Of a stretch of DNA of 64,000 bases, positions 21,123 through 33,575 are shown piece after piece (the stretch's first letter is position 1; every line of letters begins with the position of its first letter). This DNA comes from Phaeosaccion multiseriatum (lineage: Eukaryota; Ochrophyta, other classes). The notes under the pieces are model-generated. The model made no database searches, had not been told where the DNA came from, and saw only the letters and a program-made list of their open reading frames with translations. Location: positions 2,604,001 to 2,668,000 of the forward strand of contig OZ218953.1 of assembly GCA_965112735.1 (NCBI GenBank), given 5' to 3'. The position numbers and the translations under genes were made by a program.

Positions 21123-24100
21123 TCAGGCGCCCTCCTGCTTCTTCTCCTTCCTCTTCTTCCTCTTCGTCTTGCTCCTCTTTGGCGACTCGAGCAGCAGCGA
21201 GGGGGGCTCGCCATTGTCCCCTCCACCACTTGCCCTGGCACTCAAGGGGCCCGGCACCCCTGCAAGGCCCTCCTTGAGGGAAGGCACATCGAGCGATGGA
21301 GGCAAGGAAAGTCTCCGCTCAAGCGTCACCATACCCCCTCCCTTCTTCTTGTTCTTCTTTTTCTTCTTCTTTTTCGTCCTCCCCTCCTCTCTTTCCCTCT
21401 CCTGCTCCTCTTGCTTCTTCTTCCTCTCCCTCTCTCTCTCCTTCTCCTTCTTCTCCTTCTCTTCCCTCTCAGCGGCCTGTTCTGCCTCCTTCTCCCTCTC
21501 CCTCGCCCTCTCCTTCTCCCTCTCCGCCTCCTTCCGCCTCTGCTTCTCCTCTTCCTCCCTCTCGATCTCCCATGCGAGCTTGGGTCGCCTCCGCCTCCTC
21601 CTCCCCCTCTTTCCAGCCAGGCCCGTACTCCCACCCTTCCCGCCCAGCCCCTTCTCCCCCCCGTGTTGTTGCTTTTGGGCATGGACAAGGCCGCGGAGGA
21701 GGTGGTCGGCTTCCCTCTCTACACCGGCCACGAGCGCCGCCCTCAGCTCATCTTGCCGTAGCCTCTCCTCCTCCTCCTCCTCCTCCTCCTCCTCCTCCTC
21801 CTCCTCCTCCTCCTCCTCCTCCTCCTCCTCCTCCTCCTCCTCCTCCTCCTCCTCCTCCTCCTCCTCATCCTCCTCCTCCTCCTCCTCCTCTGCCTCTCGC
21901 TCCTCCTCTTGGTCCTGCCTCTCCTCCTCTCCGCTCTCTCCATCCCCCTTTACCTCCAGCGCCCCCTCCCCGTCTTCCTTCTCCATCTTCTCCCTCTCTT
22001 TCATCTTCTCCCCCTCCTCTTTCTTCTCCTTCATCTCCTCCTCCTTCTCCTCCTCCTCCTCCTCCTCCTCCTCCTCCTCCTCCTCCTCTTCAGCCAGCTC
22101 CTTCAGACTGATGAGCGCACTCGCCCTGGACAAGAGAGGCAGTACCCCCTTCCAGCCCTCCGGACACACTTTACACAGCCCCCTGAGCAGCTCCTCCGCC
22201 TCCTCCTCGATCGCGTCCCTAAACGCCGCAAGGGCCCGCTTCTTAGGATCCACGTCGAGCTGTGGGAAGTAGGCGACGGGGCCACGCGATACCAGTTTGA
22301 GTTTCAAGATTAGGGCCAAGACCCTTCCCTTCCCTTTTTTGGAGGGAGGGGTGCTAGCGAGGGGACAGCAACGGCAAGATGCCAACCTACGGCAACATAC
22401 AAGTAACACATCAAGAACTTACTACAACAAGGAATGAGACAGAATGCCACCATACCCCCACGGCCAACGCCCTCGCCTCACCTCCTGCCGATGCGCCTCT
22501 AGGCTCTGCGAGAATGTGCTGAGTCGACCTTCCCCTGCAGTATCACCAGTTGCCGCTGGTGCTGCTGCTGCTGCTGCTGCTGCCGCTTTCGATCGGTCGG
22601 CCCACTCCAGCGCGAGCTCTGCACAGCGCACGAGAGGCGCCAAGCTGAACGCCGACCCCTCAACGAAAGGCAGGCCCTCCCCTCCTCCTCCTCCTCCTCC
22701 TCCCCCTCCTCCTCCTCCTCCTCCTCCTCCTCCTCCTCCTCCTCCTGCTGCTGCTGCTGCTGCTGCTGCCGCTGCTGCTGCTGATGCTGCTGCTGTCGCT
22801 TCTGTATCACCAACTGCAGCTGCTGTACCATCAGCTGCTTCTGTTGCTGTATCACCAACTGCTGCTGTATCACCAGCGGGTGCTGGTGCTGTATCACCAA
22901 GTCCGCTCTGCTGTGCGTCGCTGAATCCTCCTCCTCCTCCTCTTCCTCCTCCTCCTCCTCTTTGTCGAGCGTGTGCCGGTGGCTCCACGAAGGACAGCAG
23001 CAAGCAGAGCATACGCACAAGCCCCAGCACGAGGCGGTGACAAGTCATCTCGTCCACCCTCGGACGAGCCCCTCCTCGTCCTCCTCCCTGACAGGAAGGG
23101 GCGTCAGGCGCGAAGGCCGTCCACTCCAGCCACTCCCGACTTAGCGCAGCGACGAGGACGCAATAGATGGGGTCAAGCCGACTCAGGACTAGTACAGCCG
23201 CCAGCGCCATGCCCCCGGGCCGCTTTAGCTTTAGTACCGGTGTCAGGACTTTTCGACCTTCGCTTGCCTCGCTTGCTTCTCCACCTCCTCCACCCACCTC
23301 TCCTCCTTGGTCTCCTTCTGATGGTGCTGCCGCTTGCGCTGCCCTGTCTGCCATACTCTCACTCGCTGTGTCGCCGTGGGAGGCGTCTCCCGCGCCACCC
23401 CCCCGGCTCTGATGACTGCCCTGAGGACGAGCGGTACCGGCCGACAGGTTAGCAGACGGGTCGGCAGACGCCCCAATGAGCCCAGCGAGGACGGGAAGGA
23501 CCATTTCCAGACCTGCCCGCAGCTCTGAGGTCGGTAGCGCTGCTCTTGGCAGGCCTGCTTGTGCATGGGCTGGCAGCGCTGCTCCTCCTCCTCCACTGCA
23601 GAACGGAGGCCCGAGGAGGCTCAAGGTGAGGGTGAGCGCCTCACAGACAACGACGGCGCTGGAGTCCATCAACCCGTGAAGGGCCGTCAAGCACAGAGAG
23701 CGGAACAGAGGCCCTGCCTGCGGTGGCGAGCTCTCCTCCTCCTCGTCCTCCTCTACTCGGAAGCCATCCCCTTGCTCCTCCTCCTCCTCCTCTCCCTCCT
23801 CCTCCCCCCCCCCCTCCTCCTCCTCCTCCTCCTCCTCCTCCTCCTCCTCCTCCGGGTGCTGCTGCTGTCGCTGTCCCCCCTTCTCACCCCCCTTTCCCCT
23901 CACCTGCCCCTCCAAGCCCGTGCCTTGAATGTTCATATCAACTCGAAAACCCTCCTTCTCCTCCTTCTCCTCCTCCCCCCCCCCCTCCTCCTCCTCCTCG
24001 TCCTCGTCCTCGTCCTCCTCCACCTCCTCCTCCCTCATCACAGCCACAACGAGCGTAGGCACAAGCAACTCCCTCACAACCGACACCGCCTTTGCCCTCA

Positions 24101-25112
24101 GCCTGGGCGGGTAGGGCGGACACATTGCAGAGAGTACAACCTTCCCCACGCAGTCCCCCACTGTGCCGCTCAGCGCGCTGAAGGGGCTGCCTCCGCCCAT
24201 TTCCACGTCCCACAAGCCATACACAGGATAGTCGGACACAGGAGGAGGAGGAGGAGGAGGAGGAGGAGATGCTTCGTCTTGTTCCTGCTCTCCGTCTTGC
24301 TGTGCTCCATGTGGTAGTGGCTCAGCTGCTGCTGCTGCTGCTGCTGCTGTTTCTTCTTGCTCTGCTGCTTCTTCGTCTTCGTCTTCGTCTCCTTCTCCTT
24401 GTGCAACGGCATCAGCAGTTGGAGCACCAGTAGCAGTACCACCCTTACCGACGGGCGCCTTCCCAGCCCCTGATGCCTTTGACACTCTCGGTGTAAGAGG
24501 ATGACCGCCTTCGCCTCCGCCCTCAATGGATGATGGTAAAGGTGATACCAAAGGCCGATAGCCCCGCCTCAACTCCGACAGCGGTGGCGACGCGTAGTCA
24601 CAGTCGCAGCAGTTGGGCATATAGCCACAGTCACCGTTGGCAAGCTTACTGCTGGCACAGTCCAGCCTCAGGGCCGCCCACAGGCCCTCGGCATCTTGGT
24701 GCTCGTCCTCTTGGTGCTCGTTGTCGTCCTGTCCGACCTCGTCGCCGCCATTTGCTGCTGCTGCAGGGACAACCACTGGCACTACTGCGCCGCGTCTCTT
24801 TCCAGCCCCCCCCTTCTTTTCATTCTCCTCTGCCTTTACTGTCCCTTTTCCACCCCCCCCCTTCTTAGTCTTATTCTTCTCTTTCTTATTCTTCTTCTTC
24901 TCCTTCTTCTTCCTCTTCTTCTTCTCCTCCTCCTCCCCGTCACCCCTGGTCTTTGCCTTTCGTCCCATACTCCCGCCTTCCTCCCCCTCCTCCTTCTCCT
25001 GCTCCTCCTTCCTCTCCTCCTCCTCCTCCTGCTCCTGCTCCTTCTCCTCCCCCCCCTCCTCCTCCTCCTCATCCCCCTCCTCCCCCCCCTCCTCCTCCTC
25101 CTCCTCCTCCTC

Positions 25113-25147
<35 letters not shown>

Positions 25148-26925
25148 TTTCCCCCTGCTTCTCCTTCCGCCGCGCCTGCCGCTGCCGTTTCATCAACGGC
25201 TCCTCCTCCAGCCCCTCTAGCCCCTCAAGCCAGTCCACGAGCGCAGTACACGCCGTGTTCTTGTCCACCTCAGGCCCCTCATATGCCCTCCTTTGCCCGC
25301 TGAAGAAAGCCAAAGCTCTCCTGCCCCTCACCGTATAGAAGTCCGGATCCTGGCCCTCACTCTGGCCCTCACTCTGACTCTGACCTTGACCCTGAGCATC
25401 ACAGCTGCGAGCGGTCACCGGCAGCGTTGCCTCCAAGGCGCTGGTCCGAGTCATGCTCGTGTTGCCCATCCGGCTGTCACCAAAGCTGAAGCTGCCACTG
25501 TTGGAGCTACCGTTTATGTTGTTGATGCTGCTACCGTTGTTGGTGTTGCTCTGTCTTCTTCTCCTCCTCCTCTTTCTTCCATCTCCCATTGGCATCGTCA
25601 GCCGAAACAGCCCGCTTCGGTACCAAAGGCTCGAAGGAGAGAGCAACGTCCGCACTCGCCCCCCGCCCCCGCCGGGCCCCTCCTCCCCTTGTTCAAGCAC
25701 AGCCAGTGTGGAGTAGCGAGGCAGGACAGGCATGGCCATGCTCTCGCGCTCCTCGCGTACTTGCCTCATCAGCACCAGCAGCCCCTCCACATGCATCGGC
25801 AGAGGTGGAGGGGGTTGGGATGAGAGACCACTACCGCCGGTAAGGGAGGAGGAGAGAAGAGAGGTGGAGGAAGAAGAGAAGGAATTGTGCAGAGGCTGTT
25901 GTAAGGCGGAGGGGGAGGCGGATGGGGAGGAGGAAGAGGAGGAGAAGGAGAAGGGAAGACTGGACTTGAAACTCGGCAGGGTATGGCAAGAGCGTGAAGC
26001 GGCAAGCCCCGGGACATCATCAGCAGGGGTGGTAGCGGCGTTGGCGGTGGTAGCGGCGGTAGCATGGCAAAACGTGTTGTTGGAGCAGACTGACAAGTAG
26101 CTGTTGCCCCCTCTCCTGCTCCTGATCCTGCTGTTGTTGTTGCTACTGCTGATGCTACCGATGCTGCTGGCGCTGCTTTGATGCACAGCGGAGGACAGCG
26201 CCGCCGCTGTCCTCGTCATACCCTTTGGAAGGAAGGTGATGTCACTCGTCGATGAGAGACTCAAACAAGTCGATGAGGAGGAGGGAAGCATCATCGTCGT
26301 TTCGCTGTGCTGCTGCTGGCCTCTCCCCCAGGGTGGAGGAGGGGACAACGAGCTGTCGAGGCGAGGAGCGTCCAATGGTAATGGCAAGACTTTCCCACGC
26401 TGACCCTGACCCTGACCCTGACCCTGCTGGTGGTGGTTGTGGCTGTGGTGGGTACTGTAGGGGTCCCACTTGCCGCTGTCAATGCGATGGTACCGCCGTC
26501 GTTGCGGAGGTGGAGACAGAGAGAGCGTCGACAACGGAGAAAGAAGGCCACTTGCGCCAAAGGCAGATCCTGACACGGGCACCGACACGGAGAGCAGCTC
26601 CTGCGAAGAAGGGGATGGCGGTAGCCGCTGCTGGTCCGAGGAGGACGAGGAGGAGCACTCCCCATTGCCATTCTCCTTCCCCTTCCGTATCGTCCATCTC
26701 CCTCTTCTTCTCGTCGGAAAGCCCGTGAGATGCCCGCATCGAGCGACACGTCCTCGTCTTGGTCCACTCCTGGCGAGGGCCTTGGCGGTGCCTAGGCCCC
26801 TCTGCATGGCCTGGTTCCTCTCCTCCTCCAGCACGGACAGACTGCTCTGCATCTCCTCCTCCTCTCGTGACGGTGCGAGCCTGAGCAGCGAGCGACGCGT
26901 CGGAAACGTTTTTGTCTGTTGTTGT

Positions 26926-26969
<44 letters not shown>

Positions 26970-28630
26970 TTGTTGGTGTTGTTGTTGGTGGTGGTGGTGG
27001 TGGTGATATTGTCGCTGCCCTGCTCTCTGCGCCACTGCCTCCTCGTATCGCCTCTTCACAGCGGCCATGTGGGACCACACAGCGGTGAGCTCCTTCATCA
27101 CACGCAGCCACACGTCGATGATCAACTCCTCCTCTCCTGCCCCCCTGTCCCCCTCACTTCCCTTCTTAATGTCCTCCTCCTGTTGTTGTACCTTATGTGG
27201 CTTCTTCCCCTTCTTACTTCCTCCCGCTGTTGAGCCACCCCCTTCTCCCTCAGGTGTGACGACGTGCCCAAGACCCCCCCAAGTGCACACCCCTCCAGCG
27301 ATACCTCCAGCGATACCTCCAGCCTTCCCCCTCGACTCGGAACCCGTCACCGCCGCCTGCCAGAAGCGCTGTGCCTGAAGGAGGGCCGCTCTGGTACTAA
27401 AGTCAGCACACCACTTGAAATCTTCCTTCCCTCCTCCCTCTCCTCCTCCTACTGCTGCTACTACTTTCCCTGCTGCTGCTCGCTCCTGTCTTTGTCTACG
27501 ACGCCTTTGCTTCCTTCTGGACGTCTGCTCTTCACAAACAGCAGGCCTGCTCTTCTTCTCTAGTTTGTGCCCTGCCACACCAGCGAGGCCACGGGCCTGA
27601 ATGCCTAGCTCGTGAAGAGCATCAGCCACCGCCCCAGTATTGCCTTCTTCCCACTCTCTCCACCGCCCCGGCAGTTCTCTGCCACCTCCTCCTCCTCCTG
27701 GCCTCCTCTCGCACTGCCGCCCGATGATAGTGACAGATGATAGCGACAGCTGAGGCGTCCATACAGCAGGAAGGAACAGGACAAAAAGGAGGGTAAGATA
27801 AGCTCATTCCTTCCACCGCAGGTATACCCCTATCAAAGTGCCGTAATGCAATGAAGAAGTGAAGACCAGCCGCACTGCCACGCCTTGACCTCGCGACAAT
27901 ACGCCGTTCCGCACGCACCTGTCGACCAGGATTGAGCTTCTCCGATGACAAGTCTCCGACCCTCGACCCTCCTGCAGCCGGCTGCTCGTGCAGCACCAGA
28001 CGCACATACAGGGCTTTGACGTTCCCCAGCGCCCAGCAACAGCCCTCGCTCCAGCCGTTGTGCAAGGGCTGCAGCTCCACCGTCCCCACTCTTGCGAAGA
28101 GAGCGTGCTGGTACTCGTCATGGGACAGCTGGTGCCGGCGCTGCTCCTGGTAGTCCTGTCGTGGAGGCACCACAAGGGAGAAACGGGAGGAGGGACGCGG
28201 AAAAGCGAGAGCGAGAAGACACGCAGGGTCAACACCAAGTAGATTTGTCCACTCTCTCCTCGTCTCTCCCCTTCTTTACCTGTCGCTGCTGTGAGAAGTT
28301 AAGTATCCCTCCCTCTGCCTCTCCAGAGGGCCCAAGTGGCCGAGCGACAAATATTTCTATCAACTGTGGCGCTGTCTTGGTTTGGCATCGAACAAGCATC
28401 GAGTTGAGATTGCAAACTCCTGCGAGCCGCAAGCCGATCTCCTCCTCCCCTGTCCCTCTGCAGAACGACATCCAAGTTGAGGGCCCCAGAGCTTCTCCTT
28501 GCTCAACGAGGGGAGACTCTCCACCTCTTGGTGCTCCCAGAGCAGAAGAGACATACTTCGAAGCCAACGACTTGGCCCGGCAGGCCGCTGTCTCCGACGT
28601 CCAGTACACAACTTCAAAGGGGATCTCCAT
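21123..28630 (-). CDS. CEP104: CEP104/FAP256-like ciliary tip protein, very large (2330 aa)
   Basis: Four exons, all phase 0: 28630-28280, 28155-27919, 27749-22482 and 22259-21123. Residues 1-210 look like the CEP104 N-terminal jelly roll (MEIPFEVVYWTSET, EEIGLRLAGVCNLN, APQLIEIFV, FARVGTVELQPL, VKALYVRLVLHE). A coiled segment follows (ADALHELG, LEKKSRPAV). The 5.3-kb exon 3 contains helical stretches that could be a degenerate TOG domain (RLRAKAVSVVRELLVPTLV, LTALHGLMDSS) separated by long Ser, Gln, Glu, Gly and Ala runs. Exon 4 is mostly Glu and Lys, with a poly-Glu run over (CCT)n. CEP104 acts at the distal tip of cilia on microtubule plus ends. Human CEP104 is about 925 aa, so this is more than twice that size. 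The N-terminal resemblance is convincing; TOG and C-terminal zinc fingers are unproven. Confidence 0.6.
21763..21893. repeat. (CCT)n coding for poly-Glu
   Basis: About 40 CTC/CCT triplets inside exon 4 of the CEP104-like gene, read on the minus strand as GAG/GAA (Glu). Confidence 0.9.
22678..22800. repeat. (CCT)n then (GCT)n coding for Gly and Ala runs
   Basis: Within exon 3 of the CEP104-like gene, CCT repeats read as Gly and the adjoining GCT repeats as Ala on the minus strand. The dispersed CTGCTGTATCACCAA unit follows at 22800-22900. Confidence 0.85.
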
Positions 28631-28962
28631 CACTTAGCACGAAAGGAGTAAAAACAGAGGGTCACCATCCCTCCACTCCTCCTGATGAGGAGCGCAATAA
28701 TTCCCATTTTACTTTGTGTTAGTCCGCCCTGTGTGGCGTTTCCAAGGTCGAATCCAGACAGTCGCCAGCAGTTTTCGTATCCTTACGTAACAGAGGCTTA
28801 AAGAGTGGCCTCTTGTTCGCATTGTGGTAGTGCCGCATTCCATTGGGGGACTGCTGCGTTTATTGGTCCACGGGGAGGAGAAGGAACCCCGAGTGGAAGG
28901 CTTTGCACTGGCAGCAAAGGCTCGCGGAAGAGAGGAAAGGGAGGGAGAGAGAGAAGGGTGAG
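28631..28962. promoter_or_regulatory. Bidirectional promoter region (CEP104-like / PPR)
   Basis: 332 bp between divergent start codons. No TATA box or other element could be assigned with confidence. Confidence 0.4.
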
Positions 28963-29594
28963 ATGTGGTGCAGACTCAGTCCTCCTGTGTCGAGGGCAAC
29001 TGTCGCTGCCGTGTCCAGGGTAGTGGCGCAGCCCAGCAGCTCTTCATCTGTAGCGTTGCTGTCCTCGTCGACGAGCAGCGCCAGCGTTGGGCGCGTTGTA
29101 TGTTCGGCAGAAGGAGGGGCTGCAGCGGTGGCGGCATGTGGTGAAGATGCATCTCCCACGTTAGCACCATCGGCAGCAGCGGCGAAGCCACAGGGAGTGG
29201 GTGCCCATAGTTATGGCACAGCATCCGCGATTATGAGTAGCAGCAGTCTCGGCAGCAGCAGCAATAGAGCAAGGAGTTCAGGCAGGCCTCATGCTATGGG
29301 CAACAGCACAAGTAGTAGTAGGTGCAGTCTCAGTAGCAGAGACACCATGGGTGGAAGCTTTGGCAACAGTAGCAGGGGTCTATCGACAACACGCATACGG
29401 AAAAAGAAGCAACGCCCGGCCAAGCAGAAGGTTGCTCCTATCCCCAGGAATGAGAAGGTGTGTACGTGTGCCAGAGCAGGCGGGGACAGCGCCCCCCGTC
29501 CTCCCCCCCGTACTCCTTCCACCTCCCTTCCGCGTCTTTCCGTGGCGCTCTGCCCTGCCTGACGCCCCCGTCTTCTGCAATTGCAACAACTACT

Positions 29595-29656
<62 letters not shown>

Positions 29657-32092
29657 TAAGCAGCCTCGCTGAAGCCCGCGCTCTTCTGCACGGCGAGGTG
29701 GAGTGGTACCGCGACCCCATCCCGCCCAAGGAGCTCATCGTGGCGGAAGGGTTGACGCGTGAGCAAGCAGAGCAGCAACTTCTCGTGGCGCAGATCCTAC
29801 TACTCCTGGGGCGAAGGAGGCAGTGGAGGGAGGTGGGGGCGTTCTTTGCCGAGGGCAAGGCGCACTTGGAGGGGCACGCGCAGGGGCCCATTCCCTTGAA
29901 TGACGGCATTTATGCAGCCGCCATTTGGGGGTACGGACGGTCCAAGAAGTGGGTAAAGGTGAAGGAGCTTTTGCAAGAAATGGCCGACAAGGGGATTCAA
30001 AGGACACAGGTGAGGAGTGAGGAGTGAGGAGTGAACTCTGCGAGGGGAGAGGAGACAGGACCTCCCTTGTTTGTCTCCCTCTTCCTGCCTGCCTTCTTTC
30101 GGCCGGCCTCGCGTGGAGGAGTCACAGCACGGTCCCATCTAGACTTTGTTGGCTCAACCCCAGACCCTCTTCCCCTTCCTTCTACCGCTTGAACTGAACG
30201 AACCCAACGAATGACCTCACCATCCACCGCCATCCATGTGCAGCGGACTTTCAACATAGCACTGCGGTCCTACTCCATCTGCGAAAACGGACGAATTGCC
30301 GAGGTGCGGCAGCTCTTGCTGGACATGAGGAAGGAGGGCGTGCGTCCCTCGGCCAGTGGGTACACCGCGGCCATCAAGGCGGCGTCCAAGGCAGCCGAGT
30401 ACAGCTACTGCCTCAAGCTGCTGGCCCTCATGGAGGCGCACGGCCTTGAGCCGACGAAGGACAACTACTATGATGTCATCAACGCCTGCGAGAAGGCCGG
30501 TAAGCACGAGCAAGGCTTGAAGCTAGTGGCCTTGATGGAGGAGCGCGACACGTACATCACTGCGAGTCCGGACGAGCAGGCGGAGAGAGAGGCAGCGCTC
30601 GCGAAGGAGGCGGCCTTCTTGGGCGAGGATTACGAGCCGGCCGTTGCCCTTCTTGAGGAGCTGCATCGCACAAAGTCGGAAATTAACCTACACACCTACT
30701 TTGCGGCCATTCGCGCAGTCTCCAGAAAGAGGGCACAGGAGCGGGCTTGGTACCTGCAGGCGGTGGACTACCTTGTGGAGATGAGGGAGAGGGAGCATGA
30801 GCCGGACCTGACGTGCTTCAACGACACATTGATGGCATGTGCCAGGGGAGGGCTCTCGCACGAGGCGCTGAGCGTGCTCGACATGATGGCGGAGGACGAG
30901 CTCGCGCCGGACACCAAGGTGAGTTCCTTTAGTTGGGAAATTTTAGACGTCAATGGTTCCGTAGTTGTTCGATGGCATTGGCTTGGTGTTTTGTCCGTGT
31001 GAGTTTCACTTTTTGAGCTGTTCTGCGGCCGACCCTATTATGTAGAGAGGGACACACTCTTGCACACCCACACATACTCTCTCTCTGTCTGTCCACCTGT
31101 CTAGGCAGGAGACAATCGAGAAGAATTGCCATTCTGGAATAACTGCAACCCTCTCAATCGTTTCTCTCCTCTCCTCCCCTCCCCTACCCTCCTCCACCCC
31201 CCACCCCCAGTCCTTCACATCCGCCATTGAGGCCTGTGCCAGAAACGGCGAAGACGCTCGCGCTCAGGAGCTTCTTGCTCGCATGAAGACCGCAGGCCTG
31301 CAGCCCGCCAACCAAAGCTTCAACGCCGTCATCAAGGCCTCGGGCAGTAGCACGAGTAGTGGCTCCGAGGCCTCTCTGGACGCAGTGATGGGCATCTTGG
31401 GTCAGATGCGTGAGGCCAACTTGAAACCGGACGGAGCAACGTACAGTGCCGCTATGCTTGTGTGCGCCAAGGCGGGGCAGAAGGAGATTGTCAAGGATTT
31501 GGTGAATCAGGTCAAGGAGTCTAATATGTTTTTGGAGGAGCCCGCTTATGCGGCGGGGCTGGCGCTGTGCGAGAAGGAGGGGTACGCAAAGGAAGCCACT
31601 ATCCTTGCTGACATGCGGAGGATAGCCATGGCGGAGAAGGAATCTGCCAGGCAGCAGTTCCTCGCCGCCAATGCGCAGGGGCGAGAAGGGACGGAGGAGC
31701 AAGAGCCAGAGGTGATTCTGGAGGCGGAAGAGGAGAGAGATGACCTTGATGCCCTTGATGACTTGAGCTCTGTAGGGTGGGAGACGGAGGCTTCTCGGCA
31801 GCTCAAGGAGGAGCGTGAGCTTCAGAGGTTGCAGGAGGCGGAACAGGCCGCCGAGAAGGAGCAGAAGGAGAGGGAGGCGGAGGAGGAGAAGGCGAGGGAG
31901 GCAGAGGAGAAGGAGGGGGCGACGGAGGAGAAGGAGACGGAGGAGATGGAGGCACAAGAAGGGGAGAAAAAGGCACAGAGTGGGGAGGAGGAGAGCGGAG
32001 GGGCAGCAACAGCAAGCGATGGAGGAGCGGCGGCGGTGGAGAAGGGCAAGGAAGGAGGAGAGGGTGGGGATCAGCGAGGAGAGGAGAAGTAA
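28963..32092 (+). CDS. Pentatricopeptide repeat (PPR) protein, probably organellar
   Basis: Four exons, all phase 0 (28963-29457, 29656-30009, 30244-30918, 31211-32092), give 801 residues. The first ~165 are Ser/Ala/Arg-rich and acidic-poor, fitting an organelle transit peptide. PPR units start in exon 2 and continue through exon 4 (GIYAAAIWGYGRSKKWVKV, YTAAIKAASKAAEY, YDVINACEKAGKHEQGLKL, CFNDTLMACARGGLSHEAL, FTSAIEACARNGEDARAQEL, YSAAMLVCAKAGQKE). PPR proteins bind organelle RNA and guide its processing, stability or translation. The C-terminus is a roughly 100-residue Glu/Lys helical tail. Intron 1 ends with a (CA)n run placed just before the acceptor, and intron 2 opens with a GTGAGGA unit repeated three times. 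The start was set at the ATG at 28963, the first in frame. Confidence 0.88.
29597..29654. repeat. (CA)n dinucleotide run
   Basis: About 29 CA copies immediately precede the AG acceptor of PPR exon 2. Confidence 0.95.
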
Positions 32093-32436
32093 AGACACTT
32101 CTGTTTTTCGTTGTCACTGAAGGGAGAGAGGAGAGGAATTGGCCATATGTGAGTGAGAGAAGGGGGCCCGGTCCATCATGGCATCGATGGACAGATGCGA
32201 AAAGATTGGGCAGAGCGCAGTAGAGGCACGGAAGGAAGGCACAGAGCTGAGGCGAGTGGGACGACAGACAGCGGCTTATCGGGCCAAGCGAGGGCTCTTG
32301 TAGCGTTTCTTACTAATGCGATAAGTCATAAAGGAAGAGACGAGACTTGAATAGTCTATCGCTCGCTCCCATGTGTGCTGTAGCCTTGCCTTGTCCTCCA
32401 CCCCTCTCGCCTCAAGCCACACAGGTTCGCCTCACT
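32093..32436. other. Convergent 3' intergenic region
   Basis: 344 bp between the PPR stop codon (+) and the stop of the membrane protein gene (-). I see no gene or repeat here. Confidence 0.6.
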
Positions 32437-33419
32437 TCAGTCTTGCAAGAACTTCATTGGGTCTTCAGACAGCACAGTGAGCAGCCAAAGCTGGGAGAGT
32501 ACAACCAGCGACAAAAGGGCCACCTGCCCCCCGTTGAAGCCCCTCATCGGAGAATCATCCTCATCCTGCAGCTTCTGCTGCTGCGGCTGCGGCTGCTTCA
32601 GCCCTACTTGCTCTTGCTGTGCTGAAGACGTCGGTGCTAGCGGCGACGGTTCGTCCACGGAGGGCAGCAGACCCGGCACGACTAAGCGGGACTTGAGCCC
32701 GAGGAAGTTCACCGCGCGCGCCTCCTCCTCCTTCTGCTTGAGGTCCATAATCTTCGCTTTTGCCTCGTCCAGCTCTGAAGAGGATATCTCACCTGCACGG
32801 AAGGAGCCAGCGGCCGGCGGGGGGGGGGGATTTGTCAGAGAAGGGGGGGGGGGGGGGGGTAGAAAGCCGCGGATCCTCACCCACCTGCCAGATTTGCAGC
32901 TCGCACTGAATTAAATTCCTTCTCAAGTGCCTCCCTTGCTTCCTTCGCCGCCAACGCCCCTCTGATCTTCACTTGGCCCCACACGTAAAGAGCCAGCAAG
33001 ACACTAAATGTGAAGGTTGCTCCTGGGTCAACCTGAGGCGTTGAAGAGCAAGGCGTGGGTGGGGCATGGGCTTAGTCGTGATTGTGTTCTTGTTGCCTGA
33101 GCTTTCCCCATGCACTTACCCTTGCTCCCATGGTGCTGGCACTGGCACTCGTGAGGAGTACGGGGTCCGGCATCTGCCCAAAGAAGAGCTCTGACGATGG
33201 CACAGAAGCAGGAGCTCGCCTTGGCGCAAGTCCTCCATACATTGCCCCTCCTCCCTCTCTCGAAGGTGGAGGAACAAACTCTCCTCTTCTTCGATGCATC
33301 AGGGACGGCGAAGACACCATCCAGGCCTCCCCTGCCCAGGAAAGAAAAACAAGGACTATCCCCCCTATAGCAGACAGTCTTTCCGCGAAGGGCGCCCGTC
33401 TACGCTTCCCTGTCATCAT
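32437..33419 (-). CDS. Predicted plastid-targeted membrane protein, 267 aa, unknown function
   Basis: Three exons: 33419-33120, 33032-32885 and 32792-32437, phases consistent. The N-terminus is a signal-peptide-like stretch (GGIVLVFLSWAGEAW) followed by a Ser/Arg/Pro-rich segment. This arrangement matches the heterokont bipartite plastid presequence, although the residue after the likely cleavage site would be Trp rather than the common Phe. Two membrane helices are visible: one after VDPGATFTF in exon 2, and one near the C-terminus (QVALLSLVVLSQLWLLTVL). A charged helix lies between them (LAAKEAREALEKEFNSVRA). The protein ends SEDPMKFLQD. I do not recognise the family; thylakoid or plastid-envelope location is inference. 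It sits 156 bp from the divergent bioF gene. Confidence 0.65.
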
Positions 33420-33575
33420 TTAATTTTGATATGACTCAAATCCAGACACAGAAAGATACACCACCAGTTGGTAATATGCAAATGGGGATCACAGCGACGG
33501 TTCCCACTGCCTAAGGTGGCGGAAGCCCTTTGAAGCTTTGAAGTTGCGTCCCGAGGGGCAGAGAGGCCTGCGTGA
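33420..33575. promoter_or_regulatory. Very short bidirectional promoter (membrane protein / bioF)
   Basis: Only 156 bp separate the divergent start codons, the shortest of the five head-to-head gaps. The sequence near 33420-33480 is AT-richer than its surroundings. Confidence 0.4.

Noticed and set aside
29581-29660. Possible coding HTHTHT repeat before PPR exon 2
   Set aside because: It is a (CA)n run inside intron 1, and the PPR exons join in phase without it.
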